NCBI GenBank assembly: GCA_902765225.1
Contig: CACWYV010000002.1
Location: 128,697 to 192,696, forward strand
Direction of reading: 5' to 3'
DNA from: Candidatus Avelusimicrobium intestinale
GTDB taxonomy: Bacteria; Elusimicrobiota; Elusimicrobia; Elusimicrobiales; Elusimicrobiaceae
DNA: 64,000 bases
The position numbers and the translations under genes are program-made. Below are positions 8,760-17,341 of the stretch, one piece after another. The notes beneath the pieces are model-generated. The model saw only the letters and a list, made by a program, of their open reading frames with translations. It was not told where the DNA came from and made no database searches. Position 1 is the stretch's first letter. Every line of letters starts with the position of its first letter.

Positions 8760-10331
8760 ATGAAAAAAATATTCATGTGGGGACTAATGTTGTGCAGCAT
8801 GAGCACACTGACTTTTGGTTGGGGGTTGGACAAAGACGTTGTGGTTACCAACAACCTAGCCAGCCAAGAAGAAGGTTATCCGTTCTTAATTTATCCGGCC
8901 GTCCATGGGAAGCCCGTCCGGGTCTATTTGCAACGGTTGCGTTCCTACACTGCGGAAGATAAGCGGCCCTTCGTCAAAGCGCAAAGGGGCACGTACATAA
9001 ATGCCTATTTACACAGAGTAGGCGCACTGGAACCGTTGAATTCGCCCAAATTCTTTGCGGAACTGAAACAAGCTTATAACGATTGGTTTTCTCTTATCTA
9101 CAACCACTTTGAAGATTTCCCTTTCCTGTGGAGAGAATTCAAAGATATTGAATCCATTGTGAAGAGCGGTATAACTCTTCAACAAACCCAGGATCCTTCC
9201 GAGGCAGATGTATTTGTCGTCTTGGCGGATGATATGTCGGTCAGTAAACGCGCCTGCGAAACTCAATTCCGGGAAGATGCCTGTTTCCTGCAAGCCCAGG
9301 CTAACGATGAGCCACCGCATTTGGTGATAGTCAACAAATCGGCGGAGAAAACGAACCGCAACCTATTGTTAAGATATGCGGCCGGCATATCGCTCGGCTT
9401 GACCCCCCAAATTGCTCCGGGGAAAGACCAATTGGGCATGCAGTTATCGGACCCTATGCACAGTCTGCCCATCCTTCGCCAATCTTTGATGGGCGGTCAT
9501 CGGGAATTTACGTGTGATGATTTGGATGGAATCATTAACTTGATAGATGTCACCTTTTACGCCAGGCAGAGAGATCCCAACGTATTCCGGTGGTATCCTT
9601 ACGGATGGCGGAGTACATGCCATGACGGAATTTCCTACGTGTCCGGTATTCCCGTGGATAAAGGGCCTTATTTTATCAAAAATGATGCCGAAGAAGACGA
9701 AATCGGACATTATATTGTTACCACCGTCCGTTCCCGGGAAATCACAGACCGGACCTTTGAGCCGAGCGATACGGAAACGTATACACCTTTTCATGAGCCC
9801 GTATTTAATATAGATGAAAGGGATAACCAAGACCGTCCGGTACATGGTATCACGGCGGACGGAATAGAAGAATTTTTCATGTACCACTATGGATACACAG
9901 ACCGGTTGGTAGTACGGGGAGATAAATTCTTACTAAAAGAATCCAGAAAAACCATTCCTAACGGCCGCCTTAACCGCAAAGAATTTCTGCTAAACCATTC
10001 CGTCAAATATGTAGAAGATGGAAAGGTGAAAGCGTTGGTGATGACCCCTTCTTCTGCCAACGAACGGGAAGTCGTTTTCTATAATGACGTAAATGCATAT
10101 GCAGACCAGGCAGAAACGGTCATGGCCTCGTTAACTGTACGCTTGGCCAACGGAGAAACGAAAATCGTTGAGGAAAAACCGTTACGCACCCCCAGAGAAT
10201 CTGTAACACCCTTAAGCGACTCCGGATACAACCGAAGTATGAATATCACCATTGCCGTAGAGAAAAAACTACGCGCTATGAGTTGGGAAGAATTGCGCGA
10301 GCAAATGATTAAGTTTGCCACTGCCAAATAA
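8760..10331 (+). CDS. Secreted metzincin-like pseudoprotease, paralogue 1
   Basis: 523-residue exported protein of a family I do not recognise by name. It has an N-terminal signal peptide (about residues 1-20) and an AAGGAG ribosome-binding site. It aligns throughout with the next two genes: YPFLI and GKPVRVYLQRL near the N-terminus, FTCDDLDGIINLID in the middle, then ETYTPFHEPVF, DRPVHG and FFMYHYGY blocks. Where the third paralogue has HEIGHSLGLSDQ (206-217), this one has YAAGISLGLTPQ. Both zinc His, the catalytic Glu and the third ligand Asp become Y206, I210, A207 and P216, while S-L-G-L and the later SLM Met-turn remain. Catalysis by this site is therefore very unlikely; a binding, inhibitory or decoy role is possible. 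Flanked by its own promoter and terminator. Confidence 0.8.
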   Translation: MKKIFMWGLMLCSMSTLTFGWGLDKDVVVTNNLASQEEGYPFLIYPAVHGKPVRVYLQRLRSYTAEDKRPFVKAQRGTYINAYLHRVGALEPLNSPKFFAELKQAYNDWFSLIYNHFEDFPFLWREFKDIESIVKSGITLQQTQDPSEADVFVVLADDMSVSKRACETQFREDACFLQAQANDEPPHLVIVNKSAEKTNRNLLLRYAAGISLGLTPQIAPGKDQLGMQLSDPMHSLPILRQSLMGGHREFTCDDLDGIINLIDVTFYARQRDPNVFRWYPYGWRSTCHDGISYVSGIPVDKGPYFIKNDAEEDEIGHYIVTTVRSREITDRTFEPSDTETYTPFHEPVFNIDERDNQDRPVHGITADGIEEFFMYHYGYTDRLVVRGDKFLLKESRKTIPNGRLNRKEFLLNHSVKYVEDGKVKALVMTPSSANEREVVFYNDVNAYADQAETVMASLTVRLANGETKIVEEKPLRTPRESVTPLSDSGYNRSMNITIAVEKKLRAMSWEELREQMIKFATAK

Positions 10332-10347
10332 ATAGGTGATTTCCACA

Positions 10348-10375
10348 AGCCACGGATTTTATCCGTGGCTTTTTT
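10348..10375 (+). terminator. Rho-independent terminator after paralogue 1
   Basis: Perfect 10-bp stem AGCCACGGAT/ATCCGTGGCT with a TTT loop followed by five T. The same stem recurs after paralogue 2 at 12096, which suggests the whole gene unit was duplicated. Confidence 0.9.
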
Positions 10376-10391
10376 AGGGCCCAATTTTTCC

Positions 10392-10452
10392 TAGGACCTT
10401 TTGTCCCTTTTTTCTAGGTCCTTTTTCCAAATTCAATTAGGTCTTTAGACCC
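10392..10452 (+). promoter_or_regulatory. 23-bp repeat array with palindrome upstream of paralogue 2
   Basis: TAGGACC (10392), TAGGTCC (10415) and TAGGTCT (10438) are spaced exactly 23 bp apart. The last is the palindrome GGTCTTTAGACCC (10440-10452), abutting the -35. The spacing is close to two helical turns, as expected for a regulator occupying one DNA face. Confidence 0.7.
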
Positions 10453-10481
10453 TTGTACAGACACTATTTTATCTCCATAAT
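10453..10481 (+). promoter_or_regulatory. Promoter of paralogue 2
   Basis: -35 TTGTAC (10453-10458), 17-bp spacer, -10 CATAAT (10476-10481). Confidence 0.65.
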
Positions 10482-10512
10482 TTAATTATAAGTATATGAG
10501 AGAGGAATGTGT

Positions 10513-12078
10513 ATGAAAAAAATATTCGTGTGGGGACTTATGGTGTGCTGTATGAGCACACTGGCTTTCGGGTGGGGGTTGGACCAGAATGTCGTGGTTA
10601 CCAACCACCTCGCTAACCAAGGAAAGGCTTTTCCTTTTCTGGTTCATCCGGTTGTAAATTATCAACCTATTCGCATCTATTTGCAGCGTTTGCGGGCTTA
10701 CACGGCTGAGGACAGACGGTTCCTGGCCCAACCGGAAGAAATGACTGATTTAGATTTTTATCTGCGACAAAACGGCGTATTGGAATCGGTAAATTCGCCT
10801 AAGTTCTTTACAGAACTCAAGCAAGCTTATAACGATTGGTTTTCCTTTGCGACTCAAGAGCTTGATCTTCTTAATGAATTTGCAGACGTTATGGCCACCT
10901 TGGGTGCAGGTACAATCATTCAACGGACCGAAGATCCTTTCCAAGCCAATCTAATCGTCATTGTGGCAGATGACGTATCGGTAAGCAAACAAGCTTGCAG
11001 ACACCAATTCAGGGAAGATGCCTGCCTGCTGCAGACCAGTTCTTTTGATGAACTCCCTTACTTGGTAATTGCCGATAAACTGCCGGCAAAAACGAACCGG
11101 AAATGGTTGTTAAGATATGCGGCCGGGATATCACTGGGCTTGGCTCCCCAAATTGCTCCGAAAAGAACGGAGCTTGGTACTCAATTGCAAGACCCGCTGC
11201 ATAGCACGCCGGTTGTCCGCGAGTCCCTGATGGGAGGCAGCTTGGAATTTACCTGTGATGACTTGGATGGGCTCATTAACCTGATAGATATTACCCGTTA
11301 TGAACAGGCAGAATCATATCCATTCCGTTGGTATCCCTTCGGCTGGAACAGTTTCTGTCATGACAAAACTCACTATATGGCCGGTATTCCTACCGGGAAA
11401 GGCCCCTATTTTATCCTCAAGGATGCGGATCAACAGGAAGAAGGACATTATCTGCTAACTACCATTCGTGATCGGAAGAAAACGCAAAGAACTTTTGAGC
11501 CGAGCCGTACCGAAACGTACACCCCTTTCCAAAGTCACAAATTTCGTACTGTGGAAAAGGATAGTCAGGACCGCCCGGTGCATAGTGTTTCAAAAGACGG
11601 AGCAGAAGCGTTCTTTATGTATCACCACGGATTTGAGGAACGACTTATCGTACGGGGAGATGAGTTCTTGCTGATGCAAAGTATAAGGAGCACCCCCAAC
11701 GGCTCTTCTACGAACAAAACCTCTACCAGGGCAAGTTTTTACAAATATGTAGAAGGAGGTAAGGTAAAAACATTGCATGTATCGGTTGCTCCCAATTATG
11801 ACCGTCATGTGGTTTACTGTGATGATGCCGATGCCTGTGCAACTGGTGAAAGCCGTGTGACAGCGTCCTTAACGGTACGTCCGTTATCCGACGGGAAATA
11901 TGAAGTCATAGACGAACAACCGTTACCTACTCCCAATCTGGCTTCGGCACAACCGATGGATGCCAACTCCGGATATAATCAGAGTATGAATATCACCATC
12001 GCCTTGGAAAAAAAGACGCGCACTATGAACTGGGAAGAATTACGTGAGAAAATGCTCTTCGTCGCCGGAGTTAAATAA
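10513..12078 (+). CDS. Secreted metzincin-like pseudoprotease, paralogue 2
   Basis: 521-residue exported protein, the closest relative of paralogue 1 and sharing long blocks with it (KKIF, VWGL, LTFGWGL-like signal region, NDWFSF, DLDGLINLID, RWYPFGW). The start is taken at the ATG at 10513 because its spacing to the GAGAGG site matches paralogue 1; an ATG two codons earlier is too close. The metzincin motif is again dead: YAAGISLGLAPQ (Y202 to Q213) replaces HEIGHSLGLSDQ, so all ligands and the general base are missing while SLMGG of the Met-turn is kept. Several Cys residues (for example TCDD, CRHQF, CLLQ) could form disulfides after export. Function unknown; the conserved fold without catalysis suggests binding. 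Confidence 0.8.
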   Translation: MKKIFVWGLMVCCMSTLAFGWGLDQNVVVTNHLANQGKAFPFLVHPVVNYQPIRIYLQRLRAYTAEDRRFLAQPEEMTDLDFYLRQNGVLESVNSPKFFTELKQAYNDWFSFATQELDLLNEFADVMATLGAGTIIQRTEDPFQANLIVIVADDVSVSKQACRHQFREDACLLQTSSFDELPYLVIADKLPAKTNRKWLLRYAAGISLGLAPQIAPKRTELGTQLQDPLHSTPVVRESLMGGSLEFTCDDLDGLINLIDITRYEQAESYPFRWYPFGWNSFCHDKTHYMAGIPTGKGPYFILKDADQQEEGHYLLTTIRDRKKTQRTFEPSRTETYTPFQSHKFRTVEKDSQDRPVHSVSKDGAEAFFMYHHGFEERLIVRGDEFLLMQSIRSTPNGSSTNKTSTRASFYKYVEGGKVKTLHVSVAPNYDRHVVYCDDADACATGESRVTASLTVRPLSDGKYEVIDEQPLPTPNLASAQPMDANSGYNQSMNITIALEKKTRTMNWEELREKMLFVAGVK

Positions 12079-12095
12079 AGAACTGTCTTTCTAAA

Positions 12096-12123
12096 AGCCA
12101 CGGATAAAATCCGTGGCTTTTTT
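12096..12123 (+). terminator. Rho-independent terminator after paralogue 2
   Basis: 10-bp stem AGCCACGGAT/ATCCGTGGCT with an AAA loop and a run of five T. Stem sequence identical to the terminator at 10348. Confidence 0.9.
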
Positions 12124-12142
12124 ATGGGGGCCCAATTTCCCC

Positions 12143-12180
12143 TAGGACTTTTTACCCCTTTCCTCTAGGTCTTTTGGCCC
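12143..12180 (+). promoter_or_regulatory. Palindrome array upstream of paralogue 3
   Basis: TAGGACT (12143) and TAGGTCT (12166) are 23 bp apart. The second forms the imperfect palindrome GGTCTTTTGGCCC (12168-12180) directly before the -35. Confidence 0.65.
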
Positions 12181-12209
12181 TTGTTATGCAACCGTTTAGT
12201 GCCTATAAT
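12181..12209 (+). promoter_or_regulatory. Promoter of paralogue 3
   Basis: -35 TTGTTA (12181-12186), 17-bp spacer, -10 TATAAT (12204-12209); the strongest -10 of the three. GGAGG at 12228-12232 precedes the ATG. Confidence 0.7.
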
Positions 12210-12238
12210 ATGAGTATAGGTTCCGACGGAGGATATTG

Positions 12239-13792
12239 ATGAAAAAACTTTTTGCCTTTGTATGTTGTTTATTCAGTGTCAGTGCGTTGGCCAGCGAATG
12301 GGGCGTTTTGGGAAATTTCACACGACAAATGCAAGCTACCGCCCGTCAGGAAGAAGTCAAATATCCGTTTTTGATTTTCTCTATTTTGAAAGGGAAACCG
12401 GTGAAAATATACCTCTCCAAATTAGAGGAAGAAGAAAAAGAAGACGATCAGATTCTCGCCCAAGATTTAGCCAAGGCGTTGGCAAACAACCCCCAACCCT
12501 CTACCGAAAATACCCTGCAGGATACCAGTTCTTTTCGGCAGTTAGTAGCCCAATCCTATAACACTTGGTTTACCCATACTGCCCAAACAATCCGAAAATC
12601 CGGACGGGAAAATGAGTTCGCTGATATTCTTCCCCTCTTAGACCGCGGTATTCAAGTAGAATTTGTGAACGATTTGGCCCAGGCAGATATCCGTGTAATT
12701 ATTACAAAAAATTTAAAAATCTTACGGGAAAATTGCGGCCCCAACAACTTGGGTTGCTACGTGTATTCTCCTGATTTTTCCGAACAACCCATCCTGTTTC
12801 TTTCTGCCCACACGCCTTTTTATTTTCGCCGCGATTCCACTTCCTTCGCGTTGCATGAGATAGGCCACTCCTTGGGCTTATCTGACCAATATATTTCTTT
12901 TTTATCCGGCGGACGGAACAATTCCGACGCCGTTCACAGCACCCCTAATACGCCGGCCTCTATCATGAAAAGAGCGCGACGCCTGACGTGCGACGACGCA
13001 GACGGAATAATTAATCTGATTGATTTAGCCAAGGGAAAATTTCACGGCGGAAGCGACGGTTGGGAGAGTCTTTGTAAAAGAACCGGGCTGCGCTACATAC
13101 AAGGAATTCCGAACACTAAAGGCCCGTATTTTATAGATATGGCCGAAGAGGAATATCCTTTTGGAACAATAAAATTAACCACCGTAACCGCCCAACCGGA
13201 TCATTGGCAACAGACTGTAAAGGAGTTTTCCCCCAGTCAAACGGAAACGTATTCTCCGTTTAATGAACCCACTTTTACGGTTGACCAACGTGATACCCAG
13301 GGCCGACCCTTACACGCTACAGCCGAAGGCGGCCTGGAAGCGTTCTATATGTACCATTACGAAATGACCTGGCGCATTGTCACGCACGGCAACACCTTGC
13401 TTTTAAGCGACCGAAAAACCTCCTTCGATTTGCTGAATATTAGGCGGCTTAAAAAACAAAAACAGTTGGCTAATCGGGCTATTATTTTTTCCCGCGAAGG
13501 CAAGACCGGCGCCATTGTAATTGAACTGAACCGGCAGGATTTTCCCTGGCGCAACGTAGTCTACTTTCAGAATTACAATGAAGATAACAAAGACTTTAAG
13601 GAATATGGATTTATAAAGGTGTATAAAAATAGCATAGAATTAATCTCCGAAATTCCCTTGCACGTACAAAAGGAAAACGAACGGGAAGAACGGCAACTGT
13701 ATTTTCAGATGTTATTTGACAGGTCTTCCGACGTAGATACCAATTGGCCTACGTTGCGTGAACAGTTAGCTAAATTAGGATCGGAAGATTAA
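12239..13792 (+). CDS. Secreted metzincin-type zinc metalloprotease, paralogue 3
   Basis: 517-residue exported protein and the only one of the three paralogues with an intact catalytic motif. The start is the ATG at 12239, just after a GGAGG site, giving signal peptide MKKLFAFVCCLFSVSALA. The zinc motif HEIGHSLGLSDQ gives H206, E207, H210, G213 and D216, the metzincin HExxHxxGxxD form with Asp as third ligand. A SIMKR segment about 40 residues later fits the Met-turn. Conserved blocks shared with its paralogues continue to the C-terminus (TCDDADGIINLID, ETYSPFNEPTF, FYMYHYE). The substrate is unknown. Its own palindrome-linked promoter suggests co-regulation with the two pseudoproteases. No propeptide cysteine switch is recognised. 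Confidence 0.82.
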   Translation: MKKLFAFVCCLFSVSALASEWGVLGNFTRQMQATARQEEVKYPFLIFSILKGKPVKIYLSKLEEEEKEDDQILAQDLAKALANNPQPSTENTLQDTSSFRQLVAQSYNTWFTHTAQTIRKSGRENEFADILPLLDRGIQVEFVNDLAQADIRVIITKNLKILRENCGPNNLGCYVYSPDFSEQPILFLSAHTPFYFRRDSTSFALHEIGHSLGLSDQYISFLSGGRNNSDAVHSTPNTPASIMKRARRLTCDDADGIINLIDLAKGKFHGGSDGWESLCKRTGLRYIQGIPNTKGPYFIDMAEEEYPFGTIKLTTVTAQPDHWQQTVKEFSPSQTETYSPFNEPTFTVDQRDTQGRPLHATAEGGLEAFYMYHYEMTWRIVTHGNTLLLSDRKTSFDLLNIRRLKKQKQLANRAIIFSREGKTGAIVIELNRQDFPWRNVVYFQNYNEDNKDFKEYGFIKVYKNSIELISEIPLHVQKENEREERQLYFQMLFDRSSDVDTNWPTLREQLAKLGSED

Positions 13793-13810
13793 CCGCTCTT
13801 GCTCTCTGTA

Positions 13811-13840
13811 AAAATGCCCCGCTATACCGCGGGGCATTTT
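13811..13840. terminator. Bidirectional terminator between paralogue 3 and radA
   Basis: Perfect 12-bp stem AAAATGCCCCGC/GCGGGGCATTTT with a 6-nt loop. The A and T ends give a T run on both strands, serving the convergent genes on each side. Confidence 0.9.
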
Positions 13841-13865
13841 AGATTGGCAGCCAATATCGGAAAAC

Positions 13866-15233
13866 TTACCGCAACTGACGGGACAAATCATTTAAATCGC
13901 TTAATTCCATTAGCGTCATCCCTTTCAGTTTAGATTTTTCCGCCCGGCTGACTATCGCTGTATATGTTTTGGCAAATCCCAACCGACGCGCTTCTTCTAT
14001 ACGCCGTTCTACCAGCGGTATCTTGGCCACCTGGCCCAAAATACCTACTTCGGCCATAAACATACTGTCGTGCGCAATCGGTATATCCCGGCAGGAACTG
14101 ATTACGGCCGCGCAAATGGCTAAATCCAACGCCGGGTCTTTGAGTTTGACGCCTCCGGCCAAACTGACGAAAATATCTTTGTTATCCAGCGAAAGCCCGA
14201 TGTGTTTTTCCAGTGCGGCAAAAAGCATCAGACACCGATTTAAATCCACCCCCGTGGCTACCCGCCGCGGATACGGGAACCGTGTAGGCGAAACCAAGGC
14301 CTGCACTTCCGTTAGTAACGGGCGGGATCCTTCCAACGATAACGAATAGGCCCGGCCCTTCAAAGCCCGCTCGCGCGATGTTTCCGCAAAACATTCGCTG
14401 GCATTTTCCACCGACACCAAACCGGAAGACGTCATACGAAACAGTCCGATTTCATCGGTAGAACCAAAACGGTTTTTATGGGGGCGCAACAAACGTAGGA
14501 CGTTGTCTTTCTCGGTATCAAAATAGAGCACACAATCCACCATATGTTCTAAAATTTTCGGTCCGGCCAACTCCCCGTCCTTCGTTACGTGCCCTAACAC
14601 AAATGTCATAATACCTTTGGGTTTACACAACCGCACCAGTTCACTGGTACATTCCCGTACTTGCGCTACCGTTCCCGCAGAAGAAGTAAATTCAGGATGA
14701 TAAACCGTTTGAATAGAATCTAAAATCAGCACATCGGGATTCACATTGGATACAGACTCTACAATTTTTTGAATATCTGTTTCGCAATGCAAGAAGATAT
14801 TTTCCCCTTGGACGCCAAGCCGTTGGGCCCGTCCGGCAATCTGGCTGGTGCTTTCTTCGCCGGAAATATACAACACTTTATAATCTTTGGAAAGAGCCGC
14901 AGCCACCTGCAACATAAGCGTGGATTTGCCTATACCCGGTGCCCCGGCCAAAAGGGTCAACTGCCCTTTGACAAGTCCCCCGCCTAAAAGGCGGTCAAAC
15001 TCGCTAATGTGAGTGGGAATACGGACCTCTTGTTGCGATTTACTATCCGACAGTTTGACAATTTCCGACGAAAAATCCGTAAAACTGCGTGTACGCGCCG
15101 CGGTTTTTTTGGTTTCCTGCGCTTTTACTTCTTCCGTCAGGCAGTTCCACTCTCCACATTCGGGGCATCTACCCGCCCACTTAGGGGACTCATAACCACA
15201 TTTCTGGCAGACAAAAACCGTCCTAAACTTCAT
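13866..15233 (-). CDS. radA: DNA repair protein RadA
   Basis: 455-residue RecA-like ATPase and DnaB-type helicase acting in branch migration during recombinational repair. It has an N-terminal C4 zinc finger (C9, C12, C23, C26 in CQKCGY and CPECGEW), Walker A GAPGIGKST (97-105), the RadA-specific KNRFG motif in RPHKNRFGSTDEIG, and a C-terminal Lon-protease-like domain (VSLAGGVKLKDPALDLAI). Full family length. It is the last gene of a minus-strand operon from dnaB and ends at the bidirectional terminator at 13811. Confidence 0.97.
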   Translation of the reverse strand: MKFRTVFVCQKCGYESPKWAGRCPECGEWNCLTEEVKAQETKKTAARTRSFTDFSSEIVKLSDSKSQQEVRIPTHISEFDRLLGGGLVKGQLTLLAGAPGIGKSTLMLQVAAALSKDYKVLYISGEESTSQIAGRAQRLGVQGENIFLHCETDIQKIVESVSNVNPDVLILDSIQTVYHPEFTSSAGTVAQVRECTSELVRLCKPKGIMTFVLGHVTKDGELAGPKILEHMVDCVLYFDTEKDNVLRLLRPHKNRFGSTDEIGLFRMTSSGLVSVENASECFAETSRERALKGRAYSLSLEGSRPLLTEVQALVSPTRFPYPRRVATGVDLNRCLMLFAALEKHIGLSLDNKDIFVSLAGGVKLKDPALDLAICAAVISSCRDIPIAHDSMFMAEVGILGQVAKIPLVERRIEEARRLGFAKTYTAIVSRAEKSKLKGMTLMELSDLNDLSRQLR

Positions 15234-15244
15234 GACGCTCTCCG

Positions 15245-16540
15245 TTACCGGCTACCGGCCATGGCCGCCATTCCAAAGAAAGACGAGATATCCTGGTCAT
15301 TGAACGAAATATTGGCCTTGACCGCCACATCGTTGGTTTCCAAAGCATCACGTACCCAGGCTCCGGCGGTTACATACCGGTTGATGCGGAAGTCCACTCC
15401 GTAACTTAAATTGGGTTTATTAAAATTGCGCCCATTAATTACACGGTCCCGGCCCCAATCATACAACTCGCCGGCCAAGGTAAAGCGGTCAAAGAAATCC
15501 ATATCCTTAAACGGTTTGACTTCCAACGCCACACCGCCGCCACCGCGGATCAACCCTGCCGAGAATTTAGCCCAATCGTTGTAGAAGCCCAAGCGCACAT
15601 CCAGTTTGTTTTTTTCCAAATAATCCCGGCTATCCAAGCGGTCGTCTTCGTTGCCCATATTGGCCATTCCAACGCGGTAGAACGTATAACCGTTGCCCGG
15701 GAAAATCTCCAGTGCCAAATCGCTGGACGACAAGTGAGCCGTAGGCATATAGAAAAAGTCGTAATCCCAATAAACGCGGAAGCGGCTCATTTTACCCACA
15801 AAGGTTTTGACATCAGCCATCGTCTCTTTCAAATCGGTAACGCTTGCTTTGACTTCTTCCTTCATTTGCGGATCTTTGATTAAACTGCCAATAACTCCTT
15901 CTCCCTCGTTGATACTGGTAATCAACGCATCGGCCTTAGCCATTAGGTCATTAAGCCGCATACTGGCAGAATCTAAATTCCCCATCGTACGCATCATATA
16001 GGGACGTAAGGCTGCCGCCATTTGATTGAGTGAAGCCGACAACTGGCGTACTTCCACCATGGTGTCGTTGAGTTTGGCGCCGAACGCTCCCTGGTTATTG
16101 ATACTGTCTACAAAGTCTTTGATACTGTTCATGGTCTGGGTAATCATCACATCCATCGGTATTTCATCCACCCCGGTGATGTATGCCCCATCTTCATATA
16201 CAGAAGCAGAAGCAGGGCCCTGCACAATTTTCAGGTATTTTGTACCAATGATTCCGGTCATCACGACGGAAAACTGCGCGCCGCGGTGTATTTCCACCCC
16301 CTCTTGGATCTCCGTCACGACTACCACTTCGCCGTTTTCTATTTTAATTTGCTTGACTTTACCTATCTCCACCCCGGAGAGTTTAACCGGCGCTTTAACG
16401 GGCAAGCCCGAAACATCCGCGAATTTGACGTTGAGTTGGTATGTCCGCGTGACGGAAATACCCCCTAAAAAATAGAGCGAAAATCCAAATACGATTAACC
16501 CGACAACCGTAAAAATACCTAATTTCGTTTCTGGTTTCAT
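15245..16540 (-). CDS. mlaD: MCE-domain lipid transport protein (MlaD-like) with a strand-rich C-terminal domain
   Basis: 431-residue protein with an N-terminal membrane anchor (residues 7-27) and one MCE domain (about 37-115: VKFADVSGLPVKAPVKLSG, GTKYLKIV). A helical stretch (about 130-235) follows, then a C-terminal part of about 190 residues rich in short alternating strands (FRVYWDYDFFYM, LDVRLGFYNDW, LSYGVDFRINRYVTAGAWV). MlaD of Escherichia coli is about 180 residues and lacks the last part, which looks like an outer-membrane barrel or barrel-like domain. With mlaF and mlaE upstream it should form an ABC-type phospholipid transporter between the membranes. The direction of transport is not deducible. 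Confidence 0.88.
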   Translation of the reverse strand: MKPETKLGIFTVVGLIVFGFSLYFLGGISVTRTYQLNVKFADVSGLPVKAPVKLSGVEIGKVKQIKIENGEVVVVTEIQEGVEIHRGAQFSVVMTGIIGTKYLKIVQGPASASVYEDGAYITGVDEIPMDVMITQTMNSIKDFVDSINNQGAFGAKLNDTMVEVRQLSASLNQMAAALRPYMMRTMGNLDSASMRLNDLMAKADALITSINEGEGVIGSLIKDPQMKEEVKASVTDLKETMADVKTFVGKMSRFRVYWDYDFFYMPTAHLSSSDLALEIFPGNGYTFYRVGMANMGNEDDRLDSRDYLEKNKLDVRLGFYNDWAKFSAGLIRGGGGVALEVKPFKDMDFFDRFTLAGELYDWGRDRVINGRNFNKPNLSYGVDFRINRYVTAGAWVRDALETNDVAVKANISFNDQDISSFFGMAAMAGSR

Positions 16541-16575
16541 TGGCTATATCCTTTTACCCGTAAATTGCTCCGCGG

Positions 16576-17340
16576 TTATTCCCGCATGAGTTTCATTTGA
16601 ATTGGCCCATGGCTTGACCCGGTAACGAATTGCTTGACATACGGATTTTCCGTCTTGCGGAATTCATCCGGTGTACCATGAAGCAATATCTCGCCTTCGT
16701 ACAAAAAGGCGATGTAATCGGCAATTTTAAATGCCGAATGCATATCGTGCGTAATCACCACCGAGGTTACCCCCAGTTTGGCTTTTAAGTCCAATACCAA
16801 ATCGCTGATGATATCCGACATAATCGGATCCAAACCCGTCGTCGGTTCATCGTATAAAATGACCTTGGGAGATACGGCCAATACCCGTGCAAGCGACACC
16901 CGTTTCTTCATCCCGCCGGAAAGTTCGCTGGGGTTGAGAGCAGCCACGTCTTCGCGCAAACCGACAAGGGCTAATTTCTCGCGGATGATACGCGCGTACT
17001 GGCTGGGCGGAACATCCGTTAAATATTTTAATCCAAAGGCGACATTCTCTCCCACCGTCATAGAATCAAACAACGCCCCTTCCTGGAACAAATATCCAAA
17101 ATGGCGCCGGATAGCCGCCATCTTTACTTCGCTACGGATTTTGGTAATATCTTTTCCGTCCACTAAAATTTGGCCGCCGTTGGGATCAATGAGCCGTATC
17201 ATACACTTGATTAACGTGCTTTTCCCACAACCCGATCCCCCTAAAATACACGTCACTTTTCCTTCCGGAATGGTCAGGTTGACGTTTTTAAGTACTTTTT
17301 TCTCACCAAAATTTTTCCGTAAATTGCGTATCTCTATCAT
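16576..17340 (-). CDS. mlaF: Phospholipid ABC transporter ATP-binding protein MlaF
   Basis: 254-residue ABC ATPase. Walker A GGSGCGKST (34-42), Q-loop in GYLFQEGALFDSMTV, signature LSGGMKKRVSLARVLA and Walker B VILYDEPTTGLDP are all intact. The GALFDSMTVGENVAFGL segment is characteristic of the MlaF/Ttg2A branch. The gene lies 1 bp after mlaE and 35 bp before mlaD in one operon, so it should drive lipid movement by the MlaE permease and the MCE protein. Confidence 0.95.
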   Translation of the reverse strand: MIEIRNLRKNFGEKKVLKNVNLTIPEGKVTCILGGSGCGKSTLIKCMIRLIDPNGGQILVDGKDITKIRSEVKMAAIRRHFGYLFQEGALFDSMTVGENVAFGLKYLTDVPPSQYARIIREKLALVGLREDVAALNPSELSGGMKKRVSLARVLAVSPKVILYDEPTTGLDPIMSDIISDLVLDLKAKLGVTSVVITHDMHSAFKIADYIAFLYEGEILLHGTPDEFRKTENPYVKQFVTGSSHGPIQMKLMRE

Positions 17341-17341
17341 A

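Noticed and set aside
10392-10460. 23-bp periodic repeats as a CRISPR-like array
   Set aside because: Only two or three short, degenerate units without constant spacers or cas genes; the position beside the -35 explains them better as operator sites.
16026-16475. 149-residue open frame antisense to mlaD
   Set aside because: Shadow of a strongly supported gene; no start signals or family features.
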